This document shows positions 26,889-36,017 of a stretch of DNA of 64,000 nt, in pieces. Under the pieces are notes generated by a model, which did not search any database, was not told where the DNA came from, and saw only the letters and a list, made by a program, of their open reading frames with translations. Origin of the DNA: Roseomonas sp. (GTDB lineage: Bacteria; Pseudomonadota; Alphaproteobacteria; Acetobacterales; Acetobacteraceae); assembly GCA_020249925.1 (NCBI GenBank), contig JADCER010000010.1:124001-188000 (forward strand). Direction: 5' to 3'. A program made the position numbers and the translations under genes. How positions within the stretch are numbered: position 1 is the stretch's first letter; each line of letters starts with the position of its first letter.

Positions 26889-28172
26889 TCAGGGTGCGCC
26901 GCGGAAGATAATGCTGGCATTGGTGCCGCCAAAGCCAAAGGAATTGGACAGCGCAATCTCAATCCTGCGCGGCTGCGCTTCCTTGGCCACGCGGTCAATC
27001 ACGCTTTCCCGCGATGGCTTTTCAAGATTGAGCGTGGCGGGTGCCACCTGGTCACGAATGGCGAGGATCGAGAATATCCCCTCAACCGCGCCGGCTGCGC
27101 CAAGCAAATGCCCAACCGCAGATTTGGTGGAAGACATGGCAAGGCCGCGCGCGGCATCGCCCCAAAGCCGTTCCACCGCTTCCAATTCCAGATCATCCCC
27201 AAGCGGCGTCGAAGTGCCATGCGCATTCACATATTGGATCTGATCGGGCGTGACGCCGGCGCTGGCCAGCGCCGCCTTCATGGCACGGAAGGCGCCATCA
27301 TGGCCCTCGGCCGGGGCGGTGATGTGATAGGCATCACCGCTCATGCCATAGCCAATCACCTCACCGTAAATCTTGGCCCCGCGTGCCTTGGCGTGTTCCA
27401 ATTCTTCCAGCACGACAACGCCGGCACCTTCGCCCATGACAAAGCCATCACGCGCCTCATCCCAGGGGCGGGAGGCAGCGGTGGGCGTATCGTTGAAGCT
27501 GGTGGAAAGCGCGCGCGCGGCACAGAAGCCGGCCATGCCAATTTCGCCTACGGCGGCTTCGGCGCCGCCGGCCACCATGACATCCGCATCGCCGAGAGAA
27601 ATCAGCCGCGCCGCATCACCCAGCGCATGCACGCCGGTGGCACAGGCCGTCACCACAGAATGATTGGGACCCTTGAAGCCATAACGGATCGAAACCTGGC
27701 CAGAAGCCAGATTGATCAGCGCCGAGGGGATAAAGAAGGGCGAAATGCGCTTGGCCTTGCCTTGCAGGATCAGTGAGGCCGCTTCGTGAATCGTCTCAAG
27801 TCCGCCAATGCCAGAGCCGATCATCACGCCCGTGCGGTAGCGCTGATCTTCATCCTGCGGCATCCAGCCGGAATCGATGACTGCCTCATCCGCCGCGACC
27901 ATCGCGAATTGGATGAAGCGATCCATCTTTTTCTGATCCTTGATGGGGATCCATTCATTGATGTCGAGCCCGCCATCAGCCTTCGCACCAAGCGGAATTT
28001 CCCCCGCAATGCGGGCCGGCAGGCCAGAGGCATCAAAGGATTTGATGGCGCCGATGCCGGAATGGCCGGCAAGCATGCGCTTCCACACATGCTCAACGCC
28101 AACACCCAGCGGGCAGGCAATGCCCATGCCCGTCACGACAACACGCCGTGGCGAGAAACCCTTTTGGAACAC
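26889..28172 (-). CDS. fabF: 3-oxoacyl-ACP synthase II
   Basis: 427 residues. The thiolase-fold condensing enzyme shows the catalytic Cys177 in VVTACATGVH, His in YVNAHGTSTPLGD and His in SAVGHLLGAAG. The N-terminal VVVTGMGIACPLG and C-terminal NSFGFGGTNAS are typical of FabF. It elongates acyl-ACP with malonyl-ACP. The gene begins 33 bases after acpP and leads into mltG. Confidence 0.96.
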   Translation of the reverse strand: MFQKGFSPRRVVVTGMGIACPLGVGVEHVWKRMLAGHSGIGAIKSFDASGLPARIAGEIPLGAKADGGLDINEWIPIKDQKKMDRFIQFAMVAADEAVIDSGWMPQDEDQRYRTGVMIGSGIGGLETIHEAASLILQGKAKRISPFFIPSALINLASGQVSIRYGFKGPNHSVVTACATGVHALGDAARLISLGDADVMVAGGAEAAVGEIGMAGFCAARALSTSFNDTPTAASRPWDEARDGFVMGEGAGVVVLEELEHAKARGAKIYGEVIGYGMSGDAYHITAPAEGHDGAFRAMKAALASAGVTPDQIQYVNAHGTSTPLGDDLELEAVERLWGDAARGLAMSSTKSAVGHLLGAAGAVEGIFSILAIRDQVAPATLNLEKPSRESVIDRVAKEAQPRRIEIALSNSFGFGGTNASIIFRGAP

Positions 28173-28205
28173 GCGCGTTTCCCCGTTGGACCAGCGAAAG
28201 GGCGC

Positions 28206-28445
28206 TCAGGCGCCCTTGTGCTTTTCGATATAGTCGATCGCGTCCTTCACGGTCGTGATCTTTTCCGCGGCGTCATCCGGGATTTCCACGCCGAAGGCTT
28301 CTTCGAACGCCATCACCAGTTCAACGGTGTCAAGGCTATCCGCGCCCAGGTCATCAATGAAGGATGCCTCAGTGGTCACCTTCGCTTCTTCGACGCCAAG
28401 GTGTTCGACCACGATCTTCTTGACCTTCTCGGCGGTATCGCTCAT
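28206..28445 (-). CDS. acpP: Acyl carrier protein
   Basis: 79 residues from the ATG at 28445; the open frame upstream is not coding. The phosphopantetheine site is Ser37 in [15 protein letters not shown], and the acidic helix II segment [10 protein letters not shown] is normal. It carries the growing acyl chain in fatty-acid and lipid A synthesis. It is the first gene of acpP-fabF-mltG. Upstream, 28446-28828 holds no gene but several hairpins. Confidence 0.97.
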   Translation of the reverse strand: MSDTAEKVKKIVVEHLGVEEAKVTTEASFIDDLGADSLDTVELVMAFEEAFGVEIPDDAAEKITTVKDAIDYIEKHKGA

Positions 28446-28580
28446 CGCGTAACTCTCCATCTGGCGGGGCTTCGCCCGCGCTCCCCAAAAACAATGCGGC
28501 TGGCTGCCCGATGGCCTGAGACTCGCGCCCCATCCCGCCCGGCGGCGTCGCCTTAACATAGGCTAACGCGGTGGCCTAGA

Positions 28581-28624
28581 GCATTTTCAAGCCAAGTGGA
28601 ACCACTTGGCGGCTCGGAAAATGC
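28581..28624 (+). repeat. Dispersed 44-bp palindromic repeat, copy 5
   Basis: Reads GCATTTTCAAGCCAAGTG, loop gaac, then CACTTGGCGGCTCG and GAAAATGC. It is the first of several hairpin elements in the 383-base gap between acpP and the CBS-BON gene. A TAGA precedes the left end, as at other copies. Confidence 0.93.
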
Positions 28625-28637
28625 GATTCTAGATGGG

Positions 28638-28678
28638 TTGGGTCATTTGCCGAGCCCTGCGCGCGGGAAATGACCCAA
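28638..28678. repeat. 11-bp inverted repeat between two dispersed repeats
   Basis: TTGGGTCATTT (28638-28648) and AAATGACCCAA (28668-28678) are perfect inverted copies around a GC-rich loop that starts GCCGAGCC. The CATTTGCCGAGCC part resembles the right half of the dispersed repeat at 34089, so it may be a decayed or variant member. Confidence 0.75.
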
Positions 28679-28679
28679 A

Positions 28680-28723
28680 GCATTTTCAAGCCAAGTGGAA
28701 CCACTTGGCGGCTCGGAAAATGC
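28680..28723 (+). repeat. Dispersed 44-bp palindromic repeat, copy 6
   Basis: Identical in its 44 bases to the copy at 28581, with loop gaac, and in the same orientation. It lies 55 bases after that copy, separated by another inverted repeat. Confidence 0.93.
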
Positions 28724-28735
28724 GATCAACTCACT

Positions 28736-28781
28736 GCCTGATGCCTTATTGCCGCGTTTCCGCGGCGAGGAGGCATCAGGC
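28736..28781. repeat. Nested 11-bp inverted repeat
   Basis: GCCTGATGCCT (28736-28746) and AGGCATCAGGC (28771-28781) are perfect inverted copies. Inside is a second stem GCCGCG / CGCGGC (28751-28766). It lies 47 bases from the end of the CBS-BON gene on the minus strand and could end that transcript, although no clear T-run follows. Confidence 0.75.
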
Positions 28782-28828
28782 TGGCGAGGGTGGTTTGGTC
28801 AAGATTCCTGCAAGAAAGCGTTGCCCGC

Positions 28829-29527
28829 CTAGCTCGCGGCGTAAAGATACATCGGCAGCGGCTGCGTCTCATCCGCGACCGATTTCACCCCGGGCACCCC
28901 CTCGGCCAACACCCTAAGCCCGCGCTTGATGGCATCCGAGCGGGAGAAGCCGTGAAAGGTCACGGCGCCATCCTTCACATCCACCATGATGTAATAGGTA
29001 TCGGCCCAGGGTTCCTTGCGCATGGCGGCGATCACCGCGGCGCGAATACGCTCATCCGGGATGCCATCGGCCTTTTCGGGCGGCAGCAGCAGGGCATGCA
29101 GCAGATCGGCCCGGCTGATCAGGCCGCGCAGCCGCCCTTCGGAGACCACCAATACCCGGCGAATGCCATGCTTTTCCATGAGTTGCGCCACATGGGCGGC
29201 GGTCGCGTCCGGTTCCACCGTGACCAGTTTTTCGGTCATGATATCGCGCGCCTTGGCGCCATGGGTGCGGGCGTAATGCTCGGCACCGCGCGCCGGGTCG
29301 CCAAACAGGCCGCTGAACCAGGAAGCGGGCTTGTCTTCTTCCCCGGCCAGGCGGCGGATCAGATCGGCTTCCGTGACCATGCCAAGCAAGGCGCCGTCAG
29401 CGCCAAGCACCGGCACGGCGGAAATGCCGCGTTCGGCCAGCAATCGCGCCATGGCGATCACGGGGGTTTCGGGGGGGACCGTGACGATATCGGTCGTCAT
29501 CAGATCACGGGCGGTGAGATTGGACAT
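28829..29527 (-). CDS. CBS-domain pair with C-terminal BON domain
   Basis: 232 residues from the ATG at 29527, which has AGGAGG upstream on the minus strand. Two CBS motifs are seen: ARDLMTTDIVTVPPETPV with GISAVPVLGADGALLG, and ARDIMTEKLVTVEPDATA with GIRRVLVVSEGRLRGLI. A BON domain follows from about residue 150, with DVKDGAVTFHGF. CBS pairs bind adenosine nucleotides and BON domains bind membranes or phospholipid. The protein has no signal peptide and is likely cytoplasmic. The role is unknown; an energy- or stress-sensing function is an inference. Confidence 0.88.
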   Translation of the reverse strand: MSNLTARDLMTTDIVTVPPETPVIAMARLLAERGISAVPVLGADGALLGMVTEADLIRRLAGEEDKPASWFSGLFGDPARGAEHYARTHGAKARDIMTEKLVTVEPDATAAHVAQLMEKHGIRRVLVVSEGRLRGLISRADLLHALLLPPEKADGIPDERIRAAVIAAMRKEPWADTYYIMVDVKDGAVTFHGFSRSDAIKRGLRVLAEGVPGVKSVADETQPLPMYLYAAS

Positions 29528-29642
29528 GGGCTGAACCTCCTGCTTGTGAGGCTTGTCTAGCCGGATTGGCGCGGGCGATTCTTGACGCAGGTCAATGGCA
29601 AGGGTTCTCGCAACCGCTCGGCGAATATGCGACACTGATCTC

Positions 29643-30269
29643 ATGAAAGCTGCGGCATTGTCATGGGCCCTGATGCTGGGCGGTTGCGGCGTCTTGGGGG
29701 GCGCGGGGCTGATCGGCAGCGCCCCGCCAACGGGCCAAATGGTCCCGCCCGAGCAATTGGCCCCCCTGGCCGCGCCGCCGCCGGGCCGCGCGCTTTGGGC
29801 AGAGCTTGGCCAGGATGCCGGGCCCGCCCACCCGGTGCGCGCAGAAGGGCCACGCCGCTTCTGGCGCATGGATCAAGGATTTGTTTTCGTGACTGAGGGC
29901 GCGCGGGTGGTGGCGACTGCCGGGCTGCCGACCATGCTGCTGGCTAGCGCCCCGATTGGTGAGGATCCGCTCCGCCGCGCTGCGCCGCTTGGTCCCGCGC
30001 CGCTGCGGCTTTCGCATAGTCTTGATCTGGCGGGCGCGGATGGCCGGCCGGAGCAGATGCGCTTCGGCCAGGTGGTGCAATGCCGGCTGGAGCCTGAGGA
30101 ACCCGCCATTGGCGGCGTGATCGAACGCGTTGAGATTTGCGAGGGCGCGGCGGCTTTCACCAATCGCTTCTGGTTTCGCGCCGCCGATCGCGTGCTGATC
30201 CGCTCAGAACAATGGATCGGGCGCGATGTGCCGCCGCTCAGGCTGGAAGTGGCGGTGGAGGGGAGTTAA
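29643..30269 (+). CDS. YjbF/GfcB-type lipoprotein
   Basis: 208 residues from the ATG at 29643. A lipoprotein signal ends in LSWALMLGGC, giving a lipidated Cys near residue 15. The mature part has FVFVTEGARVVATAGLP and a C-terminal FWFRAADRVLIRSEQWIG that matches the YjbF family, whose members belong to exopolysaccharide gene sets in enterobacteria. No yjbEGH homologues are adjacent. The stop overlaps, tail to tail, the MscS gene stop. Assignment rests on the C-terminal motif. Confidence 0.7.
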   Translation: MKAAALSWALMLGGCGVLGGAGLIGSAPPTGQMVPPEQLAPLAAPPPGRALWAELGQDAGPAHPVRAEGPRRFWRMDQGFVFVTEGARVVATAGLPTMLLASAPIGEDPLRRAAPLGPAPLRLSHSLDLAGADGRPEQMRFGQVVQCRLEPEEPAIGGVIERVEICEGAAAFTNRFWFRAADRVLIRSEQWIGRDVPPLRLEVAVEGS

Positions 30270-32563
30270 CTCGTCGCCGGCGGGGGCTCTGGCGCCGCGC
30301 TTGCGGTTTGTGCCGGGTGCTTTTCTTCCAGCACCAGCTTCTGATGCGGGTAGGGAATCTCAATCCCAAGCTCATCGAAGCGCCGCTTGATGCGCCGGTT
30401 CATCTCACGCGCCACAGCCCAGCGCTGGGATGGTTCGGTCTTCAGCCGCACGCGCATGATCACGCCGGAATCGCCCAACCTGTCCACGCCCATCACATCC
30501 AGATCATCGCGTATCACTGGCCGCCAACGCGGGTCTTCACGCATTTCGCTCGCGATCTGGCGCAGCGTGTCGGAGACCTTATCGGTATCCTCGCGGTAAT
30601 CCACATTCACATCAATCACCGCAAAGGCGAAGTCGCGTGTCTGGTTTGTCACGCTGGTGACAGCGCTGAAGGGGATGATGTGCAGGCTGCCATCCACGGC
30701 GCGGAGCTTGATGGACCGGATGGAAAGATGTTCCACCACGCCATTCAGCCCGCCCAATTGCACAACATCGCCCACCGCGACCGCATCTTCAAACAGCAGG
30801 AAAATCCCGGTGATGACATCCTGCACCAACCGCTGGGAGCCAAAACCAACCGCAATGCCGACCACCCCGGCACCGGCAATGAGTGGCGCGACATTCACGC
30901 CGATTTCCGTCAGCACCGACAGCACGACAAAAATCAGGATCACTGCGAGCAGCGCGGTGCGCAGCATGGGCAATAATGTGCGCACCCGCGCACTCTGCGC
31001 TGCCTTGGCATCGCGCGAGAGCCGTTCCAGATGCCGTTGGATCGCGGCATTGATGCCTTCCCAGATCACCAAGGCGAGTGTGATGGTGAGCGCGATGGAA
31101 ACCAGGGACGACACCAACCGATTGCCAAGCTTGCCATGGCCGAACCAGGCAAAGGCCTCCAACCCCCAGCTTTCCAGCAGGAACAGCAGGGCGATGCCGC
31201 CAATCGCCATGCTCGCGCTGCCCTTCAATACGGGCAGGTAGCGATTGGCCCGTGCCTCCAGCCCTGGGTAGCGCGCGGATAATTCGGGCGTGATGCGAAA
31301 GGCGCGGGTGATGACCCGGCGTAACGCCAAATCGGCCAGTTTCGAAAGCGTGAGAATAAGCAAGGTACTGATTGAAACGCGCATCAGGCGCCAGAAGCCA
31401 TGATGGATTTCCAGCGCCCAGACCCCCCAGGCAGCGATCAGCCAGGCGATGGCGACCAAATGCCAGATATCGGCGGCGCGGTCGCGCAGCATGCGGAAAA
31501 AGCGCCGGGCGCGGTCCGGTTCATCCGTTTCCGCCAATTCCGGCGCGCGCAATACATCCGAAACTGCCTGCCGGTTCTGCAGAATGATAATCACCAGGAA
31601 TAGCGTGACCAGAAGCAGCGCGATGCGCAAAATCGAATCATAGGCCGACCAGGGCAGCCCGAATTGCAACCCGGCTTCGGCCACCGCATAGCTTGTGATC
31701 AAAACAATCACGATGCGCCGCAGCCAAATGGTTGCATAGGCGGCGGTTTCATCCGTCACCGGCAGCAGGCGCAAATGTGTCGAAGCCGGCGAGAACAGCA
31801 TCCGCGCCGCCGCCATCACCGCGCGGGACGCCATATAGGCGTTATTCGCGGTCAACATCACAAGCTGCGTGGTGGGCAGCGGGTAAACCGCCGTAATCAG
31901 GCCATAGGATATCAGCGCAAAGGCGGCAATCGGCACCAGATCAAGCCCAAGCCTTGCCAACACCAATGGCACGCGCTGCAACCTTGCCCAGCCGGTGAGC
32001 TCGACCGGGGCAAGGGCATCCAGCCGGTCACGAAACCGGCCAAGAAAACGCGCTGCCGCCCATTCGGCCAGTAAGCCGAGCCCAAGGACCAGAATGACCT
32101 TCCACGAAGCATCCAACACGCGCTTTTGCGTCACCGGGTCCCGCACAATGCTGGTGAGCCAGCCAAGCACCGCCGGCAGATCGGCAATGGCGCGCACGGT
32201 GGCCACCAACTGATCCGATGCCCCGGCCAGGCGCTGCGATGCCCCCTGCAGCAATTGGGCACCAAGCGTATTGGGCGCGAGCAAAGCTGGTTCCGTGCTG
32301 GCGGGCGCGCCGGGGGCCGCGCCTTCCGCTTCGCCGGCGGCGGCGCGCAGCGCGCGGATCAATTCGGCGCGGCGCGCATCATCCTGCAAAATCTTGAGCA
32401 GTGCTTCCAATTCCGGCGATGCCGCGCTGCTGGCGGTGGCGGCCGCCACTGGGGGCGGTTCTGCCACCGGATTGCCTGGTTCTGCCTGCGCCCATGCCTG
32501 GCCTGCCAGCAGCACGAAGCCCAGCAACAGCATGAATCGCCGCATTCCTTGGATAATGCTCAT
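30266..32563 (-). CDS. Large MscS-family mechanosensitive channel
   Basis: 765 residues. A signal peptide (RRFMLLLGFVLLAGQAWAQ) is followed by an Ala-rich periplasmic helical domain (about 40-150) and about ten membrane segments. The MscS core is near residue 560-700: IAGAGVVGIAVGFGSQRLVQD is the pore helix, then GIFLLFEDAVAVGDVVQLGG and HIIPFSAVTSVTNQTRDF form the beta domain. It would release solutes at hypo-osmotic shock. The C-terminus is Pro/Ala-rich. No accessory gene is linked. Two starts (32563 and 32545) are possible. Confidence 0.92.
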   Translation of the reverse strand: MSIIQGMRRFMLLLGFVLLAGQAWAQAEPGNPVAEPPPVAAATASSAASPELEALLKILQDDARRAELIRALRAAAGEAEGAAPGAPASTEPALLAPNTLGAQLLQGASQRLAGASDQLVATVRAIADLPAVLGWLTSIVRDPVTQKRVLDASWKVILVLGLGLLAEWAAARFLGRFRDRLDALAPVELTGWARLQRVPLVLARLGLDLVPIAAFALISYGLITAVYPLPTTQLVMLTANNAYMASRAVMAAARMLFSPASTHLRLLPVTDETAAYATIWLRRIVIVLITSYAVAEAGLQFGLPWSAYDSILRIALLLVTLFLVIIILQNRQAVSDVLRAPELAETDEPDRARRFFRMLRDRAADIWHLVAIAWLIAAWGVWALEIHHGFWRLMRVSISTLLILTLSKLADLALRRVITRAFRITPELSARYPGLEARANRYLPVLKGSASMAIGGIALLFLLESWGLEAFAWFGHGKLGNRLVSSLVSIALTITLALVIWEGINAAIQRHLERLSRDAKAAQSARVRTLLPMLRTALLAVILIFVVLSVLTEIGVNVAPLIAGAGVVGIAVGFGSQRLVQDVITGIFLLFEDAVAVGDVVQLGGLNGVVEHLSIRSIKLRAVDGSLHIIPFSAVTSVTNQTRDFAFAVIDVNVDYREDTDKVSDTLRQIASEMREDPRWRPVIRDDLDVMGVDRLGDSGVIMRVRLKTEPSQRWAVAREMNRRIKRRFDELGIEIPYPHQKLVLEEKHPAQTASAAPEPPPATS

Positions 32564-32652
32564 GCGGGGCTTCCGAGCCTATTGCCGGGCGCGGGTCAAG
32601 TCTTTCCGGCGCGCCGATTGCCGGGAAGGGGCAGCGCCGTTACACCGCGCGC

Positions 32653-33867
32653 ATGCTCACTGCGCCTTCTGTCTGGACCGTCATGATCGCCCTTTTGGGG
32701 ACGCATTTGGCGGGGATGGGCGTTTTCCTGACCGTGCCGGTACTCGCCCCCGCCATCGCGGCAGAGCTTGGCATCGCCGCGTCGCTCGCTGGGGTCCATA
32801 CCGCGCTGGTCTATCTGGGGGCCATGGTGTCGGGGCCGCTGGCGGGGGCCTTCATTCATCGCTTTGGCGGCATCAGGGTCTTGCAGGTGGGGATGCTGAT
32901 TTCGGCCTTTGGCATCGCGCTTGCCATGCTCGGGCATCCGGCGGCGCTTTTTGCCTCGGCCGTCATTGCCGGGCTGGGCCATGGGCCGATGACCCCGGCA
33001 GGTAGCCATTTGCTCGCAGCGCGCACCCCGGCGCGGCGGCGGGGCCTGATCTTCAGCCTGAAGCAATGCGGCGTGCCGGCGGGTGCTATGCTGATCGCCG
33101 CCGCCGTGCCGCCCATTGCGGTGGCGGCCGGTTGGCGCCAGGGCGTGTTGGCGGTGGTGGTTTTCCTTGCAATTTCAGCGCTTTGCCTGCAACCGCTGCG
33201 CGTTGCGCTCGACGCCGAGCGTAATCCCAAGGCCGCAATCCGGGATTTGGCGCAGATTTGGGGGGCAGCGGCTGCGAGCCTTGGCTTGCTCCGCCAATTC
33301 CCGATTTTGCGCCGCATGACCATCATGTCCGCGCTTTATGGCGTTTCCCAATTCTGTTTTTCGAGCTTTTTCGTGGTGTTTCAGGTGGCAAGCCTGGGGG
33401 CATCGCTGACCGAGGCCGGGCTGCGCCTGGCTTTTGCCCAGGCCGCCGGGGTGGCGGGCCGGGTGCTTTGGGGTGTCGTGGCGGACCGCACCGGCGCCGC
33501 GCCGGTCTTTACCGGGCTTGGCATTGGCGCGGCGGTGGCCGGTTTGGCGTTATTGCTGGCCGGGCCGGATTGGCCGGGCTTTGTCATCATTCTGGCCGGC
33601 ATGTTGATGGGTGCCACCGCGATTGGCTGGAATGGGGTATTTTTGGCCGAGATGGCGCGGCTGGCGCCGGCGGGGCAGGTGGGCGGCACCACGGCCGCGG
33701 CGGGGTTTGTCTTTGGCCTTTCCATGCTGGTTGCACCCCCCTTCTTTTCCCTGCTGGTGGACCTGACGGGCGGCTATGCGGCCGGATTCGCGCTGTGCGT
33801 GATAACGGCGTTGATTGGGGCGGCGCTGGCTTGGTCCGTGCGGGGCGGGGCTGTCTCCCGCCGCTGA
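32653..33867 (+). CDS. MFS transporter
   Basis: 404 residues with 12 predicted segments in two halves. The loop-2/3 region PLAGAFIHRFGGIRVLQ and the long central loop around QPLRVALDAERNPKAAIRD fit the major facilitator fold. No substrate motif was recognised; the general shape resembles CynX/NimT-like or organic-anion carriers. It starts 89 bases from the divergent MscS gene and is followed after 19 bases by a HIG1-type gene. Confidence 0.85.
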   Translation: MLTAPSVWTVMIALLGTHLAGMGVFLTVPVLAPAIAAELGIAASLAGVHTALVYLGAMVSGPLAGAFIHRFGGIRVLQVGMLISAFGIALAMLGHPAALFASAVIAGLGHGPMTPAGSHLLAARTPARRRGLIFSLKQCGVPAGAMLIAAAVPPIAVAAGWRQGVLAVVVFLAISALCLQPLRVALDAERNPKAAIRDLAQIWGAAAASLGLLRQFPILRRMTIMSALYGVSQFCFSSFFVVFQVASLGASLTEAGLRLAFAQAAGVAGRVLWGVVADRTGAAPVFTGLGIGAAVAGLALLLAGPDWPGFVIILAGMLMGATAIGWNGVFLAEMARLAPAGQVGGTTAAAGFVFGLSMLVAPPFFSLLVDLTGGYAAGFALCVITALIGAALAWSVRGGAVSRR

Positions 33868-33886
33868 AAGCGTGTAGCTTAGTCGA

Positions 33887-34081
33887 ATGACGACAATCCT
33901 CACCATTCTGGTTGCGCTTGCCATGCTGGCCACGGTTGGCGTGCTTTTTGCCGGTATTCTCGGCATGGCGGGTGGCAAGGCCAATCCGCGCACCTCCAAT
34001 TGGCTGATGCGCTGGCGCATTATCTTCCAATTCATCGCGGTCGGGCTTTTTGTCATTCTGCTTTTGCTGCTGAAGAGCTAG
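33887..34081 (+). CDS. Twin-transmembrane HIG1-domain protein
   Basis: 64 residues with two membrane segments (about 3-28 and 45-62) joined by a short basic loop with NPRTSNWLMRWRI. The pattern ILGMAGG, the loop and RIIFQFIAVGLF matches bacterial HIG1-type twin-transmembrane proteins, which associate with aa3 cytochrome oxidase in mitochondria and some alphaproteobacteria. Here, ctaA is in the same window but not adjacent. A dispersed repeat begins seven bases after the stop. Confidence 0.8.
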   Translation: MTTILTILVALAMLATVGVLFAGILGMAGGKANPRTSNWLMRWRIIFQFIAVGLFVILLLLLKS

Positions 34082-34088
34082 TTCGGTC

Positions 34089-34132
34089 GTATTTGCCGAG
34101 CCGCCAAGTGAAGCCACTTGGCTTGAAAATAC
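34089..34132 (-). repeat. Dispersed 44-bp palindromic repeat, diverged copy
   Basis: On the minus strand this reads GTATTTTCAAGCCAAGTG, loop gctt, then CACTTGGCGGCTCG and GCAAATAC. The change of the outer GC to GT is balanced at the other end by AC, keeping that pair; a second change (GAAAA to GCAAA) breaks one pair. It lies between the HIG1-type gene and etfB. Confidence 0.9.
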
Positions 34133-34264
34133 TCCTCCGTGCCTTGCCCGGTCCGGCGCGGGGCTATATTACCCGAATGGCTGGGTGAGGGGGTCAGAAG
34201 AACCCTGGCACCTGGCATTCCGGCGCCAATCGTCCCCCCATTTCCTGAAGGCTATAGTTGCATC

Positions 34265-35014
34265 ATGAAGCTTCTGGTCCCCGTCAAGCGGGTGGTGGAT
34301 TACAACGTCAAGGTCCGCGTGAAGGCGGATGGCACGGGCGTTGAAACAGCCAATGTCAAAATGTCCATGAACCCCTTTGACGAAATCGCGGTGGAAGAAG
34401 CCGTGCGGTTGAAGGAAAAGGGCATCGCCACCGAAATCATCGCGGTATCCGCAGGCCCTGCCGTGGCGCAGGAACAGATCCGCACGGCACTCGCCATGGG
34501 TGCTGATCGCGGCATACTGGTGGAGCATGATGGCGCGCTGGAACCGCTTGCGGTTGCCAAAATCCTGAAGGCGATCATCGCCAAGGAAGCGCCTGACCTC
34601 GTGATCCTGGGCAAGCAGGCGATTGATGATGACATGAACGCCACCGGCCAGATGCTGGCGGCGCTGATGGGCTGGCCGCAAGGCACCTTCGCGTCCAAGG
34701 TTGAGGTCGCCGATGGCACGCTGAACATCACGCGCGAAGTGGATGGTGGCTTGGAAAAGCTGGCGCTGAAGCTGCCGGCGATTATCACCACCGATCTCCG
34801 CTTGAATGAACCGCGCTATGCGTCGCTGCCCAATATCATGAAGGCGCGCAAGAAGCCGATTGAAACCGTGAAGCCCGCCGATCTGGGGGTGGACCCGGCG
34901 CCGCGGCTGACCGTGCTGAAGGTGGAAGAACCGCCCAAGCGCCAAGCCGGCAAGAAGGTGGGTTCCGTGCAGGAACTTGTTGAAAAGCTACGCAATGAAG
35001 CGAAGGTGATTTGA
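34265..35014 (+). CDS. etfB: Electron transfer flavoprotein beta subunit
   Basis: 249 residues from the ATG at 34265. It starts [18 protein letters not shown] and carries [16 protein letters not shown], the signature [19 protein letters not shown] (near 185-205) and the AMP-binding region [16 protein letters not shown]. With EtfA it carries electrons from acyl-CoA dehydrogenases to ETF-ubiquinone oxidoreductase. It overlaps or abuts etfA. The upstream 130 bases contain a repeat copy and no other clear signal. Confidence 0.96.
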   Translation: MKLLVPVKRVVDYNVKVRVKADGTGVETANVKMSMNPFDEIAVEEAVRLKEKGIATEIIAVSAGPAVAQEQIRTALAMGADRGILVEHDGALEPLAVAKILKAIIAKEAPDLVILGKQAIDDDMNATGQMLAALMGWPQGTFASKVEVADGTLNITREVDGGLEKLALKLPAIITTDLRLNEPRYASLPNIMKARKKPIETVKPADLGVDPAPRLTVLKVEEPPKRQAGKKVGSVQELVEKLRNEAKVI

Positions 35015-35016
35015 CC

Positions 35017-35952
35017 ATGGCGGTGCTTGTTCTTGCCGATCATCAGGACGGCGCGCTGACCCAGCCAACCCGCAGCACGGTGGCCGCTGCCGCCAAGCTT
35101 GGCGATGTGCATGTGCTTGTCGCGGGCGGTGCCACTGGCGCTGCCGCTGCGGCCGCTGCCAAGCTGCCATCGGTTGCCAAGGTGCTGACCGCCGAGGCTG
35201 AGATCTACGCCCATGGCCTGGCTGAACCGATGGCCGCTTTGCTGGTCGGGCTTGCGCCTGGCTATTCGCATTTACTGGCGCCGGCTTCCGCCGGTGGCAA
35301 GAATGTGATGCCGCGCGCTGCCGCGCTTTTGGATGTTCAGATTCTGTCGGATATTTCCGACGTGGTGGATGCCGATACCTTTGTGCGGCCGATCTATGCC
35401 GGCAATGCCTTGGCCACGGTGAAATCGGCCGATGCCAAGAAGGTGATCACGGTACGCGCGGCGTCCTTTGATCCTGTCGCCGCCGAAGGCGGTTCGGCGC
35501 CGATTGAAGCGGCGGCGACTGCAGCCGATCCGGGGCTTTCGCGCTTCCTGGGCGCTGAGATTGTGAAAAGCGAACGCCCGGAATTGACGGCGGCGCGGGT
35601 TGTGGTCTCGGGCGGGCGTGCGATGGGTTCGGCAGAGAATTTCGCCATTGTCGAAAAGGTTGCCGATAAGCTTGGCGCCGCCATTGGTGCTTCGCGCGCC
35701 GCGGTGGATGCAGGCTATGCGCCGAATGACCATCAGGTGGGCCAGACCGGCAAGATTGTGGCGCCGGAGCTGTATATCGCGGTCGGCATTTCCGGGGCCA
35801 TCCAGCATCTGGCCGGGATGAAGGACAGCAAGGTGATCGTCGCCATCAATAAGGATGAAGAAGCGCCGATTTTCCAAGTGGCCGATTACGGGCTGGTGGC
35901 CGATTTGTTCAAGGCCATGCCGGAATTGGAAGCCGAACTCGACAAGAAGTGA
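35017..35952 (+). CDS. etfA: Electron transfer flavoprotein alpha subunit
   Basis: 311 residues from the ATG at 35017; a TTG at 35011 overlapping the etfB stop is also in frame. The FAD-binding C-terminal domain is clear: [34 protein letters not shown] and [16 protein letters not shown]. It binds FAD and docks acyl-CoA dehydrogenases. The order etfB-etfA-hydroxyacyl-CoA dehydrogenase is common in alphaproteobacteria. Confidence 0.96.
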   Translation: MAVLVLADHQDGALTQPTRSTVAAAAKLGDVHVLVAGGATGAAAAAAAKLPSVAKVLTAEAEIYAHGLAEPMAALLVGLAPGYSHLLAPASAGGKNVMPRAAALLDVQILSDISDVVDADTFVRPIYAGNALATVKSADAKKVITVRAASFDPVAAEGGSAPIEAAATAADPGLSRFLGAEIVKSERPELTAARVVVSGGRAMGSAENFAIVEKVADKLGAAIGASRAAVDAGYAPNDHQVGQTGKIVAPELYIAVGISGAIQHLAGMKDSKVIVAINKDEEAPIFQVADYGLVADLFKAMPELEAELDKK

Positions 35953-36017
35953 TTTGCCTGCTCGGGGCGCGCGGTTGATGCGCTGCCCCGAGAATTACAG
36001 CAACAGGAGCATCCATC

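Noticed and set aside
34144..34170. TTGCCC and TATATT as an etfB promoter
   Set aside because: The spacer is only 15 bases, too short for a confident sigma-70 call.
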